From contig JAGAHK010000314.1 in NCBI GenBank assembly GCA_017627115.1, forward strand, positions 1 through 23,790: a DNA stretch of 23,790 bases, given 5' to 3'. Shown piece by piece: positions 17,001 to 22,761 of the stretch (the first letter of the stretch is position 1; the number at the start of each line of letters is the position of its first letter). The stretch comes from Bacillota bacterium (GTDB taxonomy: Bacteria > Bacillota > Clostridia > Lachnospirales > CAG-274). Made by a program: the position numbers and the translations under genes. Under the pieces are notes generated by a model. That model was not told where the DNA came from. It ran no database searches and saw nothing but the letters and a program-made list of their open reading frames with translations.

Positions 17001-18022
17001 ATATGGGCAGCAAAACGCAGAACCTTTATATCAAGGCGGAAAGTATGCTCGATGCCGTGCTGAAAAATGCGGCAAAGCAGTATTTTAACTGCGGGAATAA
17101 GATAAAGGCGTACACGGATGCGGCACTGACAGCCGAATATACAAACACATATATGCCTTCCGGGGATACGGTGCTTTATCTTAAGGATACGGGGCTTCCT
17201 GCCGTAACGTATAACGACACGGGTTTCGGTGATGACGGCAGTTATCAGCCTGCGGTCTACAATAACGGTGTTTATGAGATATCAAACGCAGGTCAGCTTT
17301 TCTGGTATGCGGAATATATAAACGGCGGCAATTCGGCAGATGCAAAACTCACTGCGGATATAACGATAAATTCGGGAGCAAGTCAGTCGGATAAACAGTG
17401 GGTGCCTATCGAGGCGGATAATGTCGTGTTTGACGGCGATGACCATTTCATAAGCGGCATTTCGTGCAGCAATAGGGAAAATGCGGGTCTGTTTGCATCA
17501 ATAAAAGGCGGAGAGATCAAAAACGTCAGCATAAGAAATTCTTATTTCAGCGGCACAAAAAATGCAGGCGCGATAGCGGCAGCATCAAGTGCGGATATAA
17601 TATCCTGCTCGTCTGTATCAAACAGCATTACGGGCGGAAATGTTTCGGGCGGTATTGCAGGCAGTGTCAGCGGCGCAGGAATATCCAACAGTTTTGCTGC
17701 AAAAAGCGAGGTAATGTCGGGCAGCGATGCGGGCTTCATCTGCGGCGATCTTGAAAACGGCAGGCTGAACGGCTGCGGCTGCGCTGCTGTCGATATTAAA
17801 AGCTCTGCGGGCAACACACCTGTCGTTTACGGCGGCATGACCGAACGTGTGATGGGTGATGTTGATATAAACGGCGTAAGAGATATGTTTGATGCGATAT
17901 ATCTCCGTAAAATGACATATAAGACAAATGATTTTGCAAGTGTACTTGCGGATTTTGACGAAAATGCGGAGATAGACGACAAGGATGCGGCCGAGCTGCT
18001 TAAAATGATAGCAAAAAGCTAA
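14048..18022 (+). CDS. Secreted papain-like (C1) cysteine peptidase with GLUG-like repeats and C-terminal dockerin
   Basis: This 1324-aa exported protein has a signal peptide (MKKSSFLVRFAAGITAAAIF to about residue 31). The peptidase domain (about 115-350) shows all C1 landmarks: QGEAGSCWAF with catalytic Cys139, HAVTLVGWD with His301 and VKNSWNNTWG with Asn331. A beta domain (about 360-530) follows, as in bacterial papain relatives with a lectin-like module. Then come long Gly/Asn-rich repeats of the form AGGIxG (about 620-960 and 1080-1240), resembling GLUG repeats. The last 57 residues are a dockerin: GDVDINGVRDMFDAIYLRK then ADFDENAEIDDKDAAELLK. The dockerin predicts docking to a cellulosome-type scaffold, where the protease could process or trim components. 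I preferred ATG 14048 over an upstream ATG at 14015, which has no ribosome-binding site and would bury the signal peptide. Confidence 0.92.
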   Translation: MKKSSFLVRFAAGITAAAIFCAPLGAVVYAEDEVQAEVYAETGYDYTTDPNYIAFVQYLKESNAAEREGELIYKVELTPSKYGVSPVINVDKYGNIVENGDDYFSTLPKAANDTYPSKYDARDYGYITSVKAQGEAGSCWAFSFAACSEASMIKEGIAKGDIDLSEAHMVWFVNRAGCGTDENDTVKGDGRQTDSPYTMGATPENAGYAAFAGRGVEKESYAPFYNAKANFDKMSFDDDEQRYITEYRLKNMYFYNANSVSDVKKGIMEHGALTLSYYSDDAQFNESKAAYYSTEKNSSAHAVTLVGWDDDFPKENFVTTPPNDGAWLVKNSWNNTWGDNGYFWMSYDTLKSDDRCVGVEYYDNKDVYDNIRQYTGAAAASGYYGSNGLSLSWANIFTSPNDETLKGVISYFVADATYSISVYKEPSAANPVSGTLLAKKLYIPERTGVYTLDMDELQFEKGDRYSVVITVDTSNNTGDFFYIFESKTEGSTYPGVSFFKYSNYSWQSQDNSGGNVYVKAVTVNGETADNELLAQYKEKLEPIYNTYKDISFKGISNTENYENNNQRGFMAAKAAAKDILENNRGSVTDVKNCIARLSYFGKKIGGNIVRISTAQELADLAERVNSGDNFAETSIFLTNDISLEGVDIEPIGTEESAFTGKFYGGGHKIKLSGKSLFGYAENATINNVVTEGTVLSDGTDYLGAIVKKAWNSSIVLCVNNAEVNNKGNKYAGGIAGSLVDCTTDDCENTGNVTADDYAGGVVGCMFFSYYNSVLQTAKNSGNVSASVAGGIIGFSDRSDGGNGVFYLSGENSGSISGNYAGGIVGDSSYSINFEECSNKGSITGAGAAAGILCRSSSGYMQNFVNCINSGKITADRGVAYGITGQVSNIAAVLNTGEISGYYKFAVQYETTSGSVTDAYNTAAGLNNSARVTPMDAALLETGEAAYILDTISADGTRRLAWSVDENGFPIFTDMTNNPVYKLTLYMGSKTQNLYIKAESMLDAVLKNAAKQYFNCGNKIKAYTDAALTAEYTNTYMPSGDTVLYLKDTGLPAVTYNDTGFGDDGSYQPAVYNNGVYEISNAGQLFWYAEYINGGNSADAKLTADITINSGASQSDKQWVPIEADNVVFDGDDHFISGISCSNRENAGLFASIKGGEIKNVSIRNSYFSGTKNAGAIAAASSADIISCSSVSNSITGGNVSGGIAGSVSGAGISNSFAAKSEVMSGSDAGFICGDLENGRLNGCGCAAVDIKSSAGNTPVVYGGMTERVMGDVDINGVRDMFDAIYLRKMTYKTNDFASVLADFDENAEIDDKDAAELLKMIAKS

Positions 18023-18050
18023 AAAATAATAAACTGATAAACTGATAAAA

Positions 18051-18092
18051 AGGCGCCCGTGGATGCGATCTGATTTTACGGGCGCTGTTTTT
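18051..18092 (+). terminator. Intrinsic terminator directly before the nuclease start (possible attenuator)
   Basis: GCGCCCGT (18053-18060) pairs with ACGGGCGC (18078-18085), with a G-T pair added, and GTTTTT follows. The T tract ends about 14 bases before the chosen TTG start of the nuclease gene. No promoter was recognised between this hairpin and that start. Confidence 0.8.
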
Positions 18093-18105
18093 GCGAGGTA
18101 TTGAA

Positions 18106-19146
18106 TTGAACTGTAAAAATATAAAATTATCGAAATTAACGGCGCTGCTGCTTGCGGCGGTGTTTATGTTTTCTGTGCCGTGTACGGAGGTCGGGGCGCA
18201 GAATGTCGGTGCGGATAGTATCGGCATAGAGTCGGCGGCGAATATCGGCGATATTCTGAAGAGTATTGCCGCCATAGTTAAAAAACTCGGACTGTTTAAT
18301 GAGAAAGAGCCTTCACAGACCTATGAACAATGGGTGCAGGCGAAAAACATACCCGAATATTCGGGCTTGGACTATGTGGAGATAAACGGGAATATCCCGT
18401 TTTTTACCGATGCGGAAAAGAACACAAAAGAGGTGTTTGAAAACTACAGCGAGCTTGACTCTCTCGGACGCTGCGGCGCTGCCTATGCAAATGTGTGTGC
18501 GGAGCTTATGCCGACGGGCAAGCGTGAGAGCATATCTTCCGTAAAGCCCTCGGGCTGGCACAGCATTTCGCTTAACGGCAAAAAGGGCAGCTCGCTTTAT
18601 AACCGCAGCCACCTTATAGCCCATATGCTTGCAGGCGAAAATGCCAACCCCAAAAACCTTATAACGGGTACGGAGCATTTCAATCAGGAGACTATGCAGA
18701 CTTTTGAGATAAAGGTCAAGGACTATCTTGACAGCACAAACAACCATGTGCTTTACCGTGTTACGCCCGTGTTTAAGGGCAATGAGCTTATTGCACGCGG
18801 CGTGCTTATGGAGGCATGGTCGGTCGAGGACAAGGGTAAGGGCGTTTGCTTTAACGTGTTTTGCTATAATATCCAGAGTGGGGTCGTGATAGACTATGCA
18901 ACGGGCAATGCGACTGTGGGCGAAGCCGCTGCGGATAAAGCCGCTGCGGATAACACAAGCGATCATGCTTATCCCTCTGCACCCGAAAATGCGACATATG
19001 TGCTGAATAAAAATTCAAAAAAATTTCATCTTCCAAGCTGTGATTCCGTGTTTGAAATGAAAGAGAAAAACCGTGAATATGTCACATGGACAAGGGAAGA
19101 GTGCATAGCCGAGGGGTATTCGCCCTGCGGCAGCTGCAAACCATAA
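18106..19146 (+). CDS. Secreted DNA/RNA non-specific endonuclease (EndA/NUC family) with C-terminal Zn-finger-like module
   Basis: The 346-aa protein has a signal peptide (LTALLLAAVFMFSVP, cleavage near residue 31). Its nuclease core (about 120-265) is of the beta-beta-alpha-Me NUC family: YNRSHLIAHMLAGENANPKN with the presumed general base His169, then NLITGTEHFN with the metal-binding Asn, then a strand-rich segment VLYRVTPVFKGNELIARGVL. This is NRSH rather than the classical DRGH, as I recall for many Firmicute members. The final ~50 residues (KKFHLPSC...GYSPCGSC) hold His and Cys spaced like a small zinc-binding module often attached to these nucleases. The start is TTG 18106, with GAGG at 18095-18098; an in-frame TTG at 18091 lies in the terminator T tract. 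It probably degrades extracellular nucleic acid for nutrition. Confidence 0.88.
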   Translation: MNCKNIKLSKLTALLLAAVFMFSVPCTEVGAQNVGADSIGIESAANIGDILKSIAAIVKKLGLFNEKEPSQTYEQWVQAKNIPEYSGLDYVEINGNIPFFTDAEKNTKEVFENYSELDSLGRCGAAYANVCAELMPTGKRESISSVKPSGWHSISLNGKKGSSLYNRSHLIAHMLAGENANPKNLITGTEHFNQETMQTFEIKVKDYLDSTNNHVLYRVTPVFKGNELIARGVLMEAWSVEDKGKGVCFNVFCYNIQSGVVIDYATGNATVGEAAADKAAADNTSDHAYPSAPENATYVLNKNSKKFHLPSCDSVFEMKEKNREYVTWTREECIAEGYSPCGSCKP

Positions 19147-19272
19147 AAAAGGCTGCCGACGTTGATCGGCGTTTGTGACGAAATCTGCTTTTGAGCGCAA
19201 AAATGCCGAAAAAAGCTCAAATTATTACAAACACCGCCTTGAATTACGAAAAAATAGTGTCGATATTTTCCG
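19147..19272. other. Intergenic stretch without recognised features
   Basis: The stretch after the nuclease gene holds only a weak 5-bp stem (GCCGA/TCGGC near 19155) with no T run. I see no open frame, repeat or clear terminator before the promoter at 19273. Confidence 0.5.
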
Positions 19273-19301
19273 TTGATTTGCATATTTATTTATGGTAAGA
19301 T
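19273..19301 (+). promoter_or_regulatory. Sigma-A promoter upstream of the hairpin cluster and BY-kinase gene
   Basis: TTGATT (19273-19278) and TAAGAT (19296-19301) are separated by 17 bases, with TG at 19293-19294 giving an extended -10. The transcript would begin near 19308 and carry the hairpins at 19333-19474 in a leader of about 215 nt. Confidence 0.6.
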
Positions 19302-19332
19302 ATATAGTGTTTTTTAACAAACTAAGGAAGTT

Positions 19333-19474
19333 CCCCGCTTCTAAAGCGGGGGTGCTTACTTAAAATTCAGTGGGAGTCCAAGCTCCCACTGAATTTGGAA
19401 TTGCTTGCAATTCCGTTGGTTATGAGTATGTAGCAGAAATTTATTTCTGCGGAATACGAATATCATTGACCAAC
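19333..19474 (+). ncRNA. Cluster of four perfect hairpins; candidate structured leader RNA or IS200/IS605-type relic
   Basis: CCCCGCTT (19333-19340) pairs with AAGCGGGG (19344-19351). AAATTCAGTGGGAG (19363-19376) pairs with CTCCCACTGAATTT (19383-19396), 14 bp. GGAATTGC (19397-19404) pairs with GCAATTCC (19407-19414). GCAGAAAT (19433-19440) pairs with ATTTCTGC (19443-19450), enclosed by GTTGGT (19415-19420) with ACCAAC (19469-19474). All stems are perfect and abut each other. No T run follows, so none is a normal terminator. Serial imperfect-TIR-free hairpins of this kind recall the ends of IS200/IS605 elements, but no transposase or TnpB frame is present. Confidence 0.5.
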
Positions 19475-19524
19475 TTAAAGAAAAATTATTTTGGAACTGT
19501 TAAAAGGGGACTCAGGGGGTAATA

Positions 19525-21171
19525 ATGAACGGAGAAAATGAGAATAAGGAAATAGAGATAGACCTGCTTGAACTTGCAGGCGTGCTTTTGAGCAGAATAT
19601 CGGTGATAATCACTTTTTCGCTGCTTTTCGGGCTTTTGGCATTGTGCATTGCATCTTTCTATCTTCCCGAAAAATACAGCTCATACACAACGATGTATGT
19701 TAAAAACGTAAATGAAGAAGCGCGTATGGAACAGTCGGTCACGCTTAACGAGCTGAACGCATCCAAATCGCTTTTGAGCACATATATTGCGGTTTTGCAG
19801 AGTGATGCCGTAATGGATCAGATAGGCGAAAGACTGCTTAAATTATATACCGTTAACGAGATAAGTGCGGTTTTTCCCGTTGACGAGAGCGGTTCGGTCA
19901 ATACGAATGCCATAAAAAGCAGTTTGTCGATGGCATCCGTTGAGGATACCGAGGTGCTGAAAATATCGGCAAAGACCACATCACCCGAAGTATCGGCAGA
20001 TGTGTGCAGGATAATAGCGGAGATCGCGCCCGATTTCCTTATCCGCGTGGTAGGTGCGGGTTCGGTTGAAGTTATAGACCCTGCAAAGGTAAATTACAGA
20101 CGTGTTGAGCCGAATATCAAGAAAATGACCGTGCTTGGCTGTCTGCTTGGTCTTATCGCGTCGGCAGGCGTTATAATTCTTCTTTATCTTCTCGATAATT
20201 CCGTTAAATCGACGGATGAACTGAAAAAGCGTTTTGATAAGGCTATTATCGGTGAGGTCTACAACTTCTCACAGGAAAAAGGCGAGAAGCAGAAAAAGAC
20301 AAAGGACGGACACAGAGTTATATCGCCCGAAAGTCTTATTAATGATAAAACGGTATTTACCGTATCGGAAAGCTACAAGACGATGCGTACAAACACGATG
20401 TTTGCGCTTTCGCCTTTTGATAAAAAGATCATTTCCGTTACAAGTGCCAATGCCGCAGAGGGTAAGAGTACCACAACGGCAAACCTTGCAATATCGTTTT
20501 CGCAGACGGAAAGCAAAGTGCTGCTTATTGATGCCGACCTGCGCAAACCCACACAGCACAAGCTGTTTGAGGTAAACAACAAAACGGGTCTTTCAACCGT
20601 GCTGGGCAAGATGAACACAGTTGAAAACTCTATCATAAAAGGCGTGAGAGAAAACCTTGACCTTATGCCTGCGGGTCCCATACCGCCTAACCCCTCGGAA
20701 CTTCTTGCTTCGCAGCAGTTTGAAAATATGATAAACGAGCTTGCACAACAGTATGATTATGTTATTATAGATACCCCTCCCGTAAATGTTGTCAGCGACG
20801 TTCTTGTTATGAGCAAGGCTATTACGGGTGTACTCTTTGTTACAATGCACGGCGAGACCACATACGACAGTATCGAAAGCGGTTTGCAGAAGCTTGAGAT
20901 GGCAGAGGTAAATGTGCTTGGTTTCATCCTTAACAATATTACCGCAGCACATACGGGCAAGTATTACAGCTATAAATATAAGTACGGATATTCAAGATAC
21001 GGCTATGGCTATGGTTACGGCTACAGCTACGGCGGTTATGACAGACCGTATGAGTCCGAAGAGGACAAGGCAGATCCCGACACTTCAAAGAGTACAGGCG
21101 GACAGACCAAAAACGAAAAACAAAGCGGCAAAAGCAGCGGTAATCACCACAGCAGCCGCAGAAAAAAATAA
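19525..21171 (+). CDS. Wzz/BY-kinase fusion: polysaccharide co-polymerase and tyrosine autokinase
   Basis: The 548-aa protein regulates assembly and chain length of exported polysaccharide, autophosphorylating on C-terminal tyrosines. The N-terminal Wzz domain lies between two membrane helices (about 28-51 and 195-216), with the outer loop between. The cytoplasmic kinase has Walker A SANAAEGKST (Lys314), Walker A' LLIDADLRKP (Asp336, Asp338) and Walker B YVIIDTPP (Asp416). The C-terminus holds a cluster of 14 tyrosines at 480-509, mostly Tyr-Gly pairs, then a charged tail. In many Firmicutes the transmembrane modulator and kinase are separate proteins; here they are one. AGGGGG at 19514-19519 supports the start. 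A terminator follows directly and no capsule genes are next to it, so its target pathway is encoded elsewhere. Confidence 0.93.
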   Translation: MNGENENKEIEIDLLELAGVLLSRISVIITFSLLFGLLALCIASFYLPEKYSSYTTMYVKNVNEEARMEQSVTLNELNASKSLLSTYIAVLQSDAVMDQIGERLLKLYTVNEISAVFPVDESGSVNTNAIKSSLSMASVEDTEVLKISAKTTSPEVSADVCRIIAEIAPDFLIRVVGAGSVEVIDPAKVNYRRVEPNIKKMTVLGCLLGLIASAGVIILLYLLDNSVKSTDELKKRFDKAIIGEVYNFSQEKGEKQKKTKDGHRVISPESLINDKTVFTVSESYKTMRTNTMFALSPFDKKIISVTSANAAEGKSTTTANLAISFSQTESKVLLIDADLRKPTQHKLFEVNNKTGLSTVLGKMNTVENSIIKGVRENLDLMPAGPIPPNPSELLASQQFENMINELAQQYDYVIIDTPPVNVVSDVLVMSKAITGVLFVTMHGETTYDSIESGLQKLEMAEVNVLGFILNNITAAHTGKYYSYKYKYGYSRYGYGYGYGYSYGGYDRPYESEEDKADPDTSKSTGGQTKNEKQSGKSSGNHHSSRRKK

Positions 21172-21176
21172 TAATC

Positions 21177-21208
21177 AAAAAATCGGCTTTTTTACGAGCC
21201 GATTTTTT
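21177..21208. terminator. Bidirectional intrinsic terminator between convergent genes
   Basis: AAAAAATCGGCT (21177-21188) pairs with AGCCGATTTTTT (21197-21208) over an 8-base loop. T tracts follow the stem on both strands, so it can end the BY-kinase transcript (+) and the diguanylate cyclase transcript (-). A smaller hairpin (GTTCC-GAAA-GGAAC, 21226-21239) sits directly beside the cyclase stop codon. Confidence 0.92.
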
Positions 21209-21239
21209 TTATTTACGCGGGTGATGTTCCGAAAGGAAC

Positions 21240-22760
21240 TCACTCTTTTTTATTATTTGCCTTGTTTTTGGCAGCCTCTTTTGTATCCATATACCATGCG
21301 TGATCGTTCCTGCCCGAATCCTTGACCCAATACAGGGCAGTATCGGCGCATTTTTTAAGCTCCGCAAGCTCGGAAGCATCATGCGGATATATCGCAAGAC
21401 CCGAGCTGAAAGTTATGGGCAGCAGCCTGCCGCCGTCAAGGTGCAGTTCCTTGAGCTGCACACGTATCTGTGCCATGATATTGTCTATATCCGAAGCATC
21501 AAGCGGCTTGTAAACAAATACATTGAACTCGTCGCCGCCTATTCGCGCAACTATGCCCGTGCCCTCGAAAGCGTTGCTGAGTATCTGTGCCGTTTTGTAA
21601 AGCACGGTATCGCCCGCATCGTGGCCGTAGGTATCGTTTACATCCTTGAAATAGTCTATATCAAAGAAAATAAAAGTACATCTGCCAAGCTGTGATTTAT
21701 CGAGGAACATCGTATCAAGGCGTGTTTCAAATGCGCGCCTGTTCATCACCTTTGTCAGAGGGTCGTGGTCGGAAAGCGTTTGCAGGTCTATACTGCGGCG
21801 CAGCTCTTTGGTGTATACCAAAGCCGCGACAAGCAGAGTTGCAAGTACAAGTATGGCGGCTGTTGTTATTATGCCAAGCGTGAAAAGCTGCATCGTGTCC
21901 GAAAGCTCCGTCATGGGTATGCGGATAACGATGTTCCAATTCTCCATGCCGTCTATCTTGACAAATGCCTGTGTGTAGTTTATGCCGTCCTGTTTGAAGT
22001 TTATGATATTCTCGGGGGACTTGCTGCGCATTTTTTCTATCCAATGGTCATAGCTGTAGCCCCTGTGCGGCTCTATAGACGCTTTTGTCAGCCTTATGTT
22101 GCTCCATGTTCCCGGAGGGCTTGTTCCGTCGGACGAACAGGTGACAAAGTTGCCCGAAAACGGGTTCATAAGCACTACCGAAGTCTTCTCGGAAAGTATG
22201 TTGGTATATGCAAGGTTCTGCACCGTTTCAAGGTAGTAGCTGATAAAGACACTGCCTGCGCGTTCGCCGTTCTGATATACGGGTGCGGTCATTGTTATCA
22301 TATTTGCGCCCGTCACACTTGAACGGTAGGGTTCTGTTATATATATACCCCTCGAACGTCTTGCGGCTCTTGCAAAACCGCGCCTTTCAAGATCCAGCTT
22401 TTCGCCCGCCGTGCCGTATACTGTGCCGTCGGGTGCGATAAGACCTATGCTTTCGTAAGGCATATCGGCGGTGCTGCGTCTCAATTCGTCATAGCACTGC
22501 TCCCAGCTGTCGATACTGCGTGCGGAGAGCATATCGGAAGCCTGTTTTATATAGTTGGTCATCATCTCGAAGGAGGTGTTGACCTTTTCCGACATAAGGC
22601 TCAGAATATTGTTTATCTGACTGCTCGTGTTTGAGCTGATAAGGCGGCTCATCAAAACGGAAGAGAATATAAGCACAGCTATGCAGAACGCAAGATATAC
22701 TATATATATTCGGCTGTTTGAGCTTAGTTTGCCTTTGCGGCCGTTGTTTGTCTCATTCAT
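21240..22760 (-). CDS. Membrane diguanylate cyclase with extracytoplasmic Cache-type sensor and GGDEF domain
   Basis: The 506-aa protein has an N-terminal membrane helix (about 19-40), an extracytoplasmic sensor (about 41-285) with PYESIGLIAPDGTVYG and RAGSVFISYYLE segments typical of double-Cache folds, a second helix (about 287-313), and a GGDEF domain (about 330-490). The catalytic motif GGDEF is intact at 408-412, as is the nucleotide-binding stretch FFDIDYFKDVNDTYGHDAGD. It therefore should make c-di-GMP from two GTP. The residues where the inhibitory I-site RxxD would lie are EGTG, so product inhibition of the usual kind is unlikely. The ATG is one base after the stop of the upstream binding-protein gene, so the two are cotranscribed and probably translationally coupled. 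A Cache sensor normally binds a small ligand directly. Confidence 0.92.
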   Translation of the reverse strand: MNETNNGRKGKLSSNSRIYIVYLAFCIAVLIFSSVLMSRLISSNTSSQINNILSLMSEKVNTSFEMMTNYIKQASDMLSARSIDSWEQCYDELRRSTADMPYESIGLIAPDGTVYGTAGEKLDLERRGFARAARRSRGIYITEPYRSSVTGANMITMTAPVYQNGERAGSVFISYYLETVQNLAYTNILSEKTSVVLMNPFSGNFVTCSSDGTSPPGTWSNIRLTKASIEPHRGYSYDHWIEKMRSKSPENIINFKQDGINYTQAFVKIDGMENWNIVIRIPMTELSDTMQLFTLGIITTAAILVLATLLVAALVYTKELRRSIDLQTLSDHDPLTKVMNRRAFETRLDTMFLDKSQLGRCTFIFFDIDYFKDVNDTYGHDAGDTVLYKTAQILSNAFEGTGIVARIGGDEFNVFVYKPLDASDIDNIMAQIRVQLKELHLDGGRLLPITFSSGLAIYPHDASELAELKKCADTALYWVKDSGRNDHAWYMDTKEAAKNKANNKKE

Positions 22761-22761
22761 A

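Noticed and set aside
18091..18105. TTG 18091 as start of the nuclease gene
   Set aside because: It sits in the T tract of the terminator; the next in-frame TTG at 18106 has GAGG at suitable distance.
19333..19474. CRISPR array
   Set aside because: The repeats are inverted hairpins of different sequence, not regularly spaced identical direct repeats with spacers.
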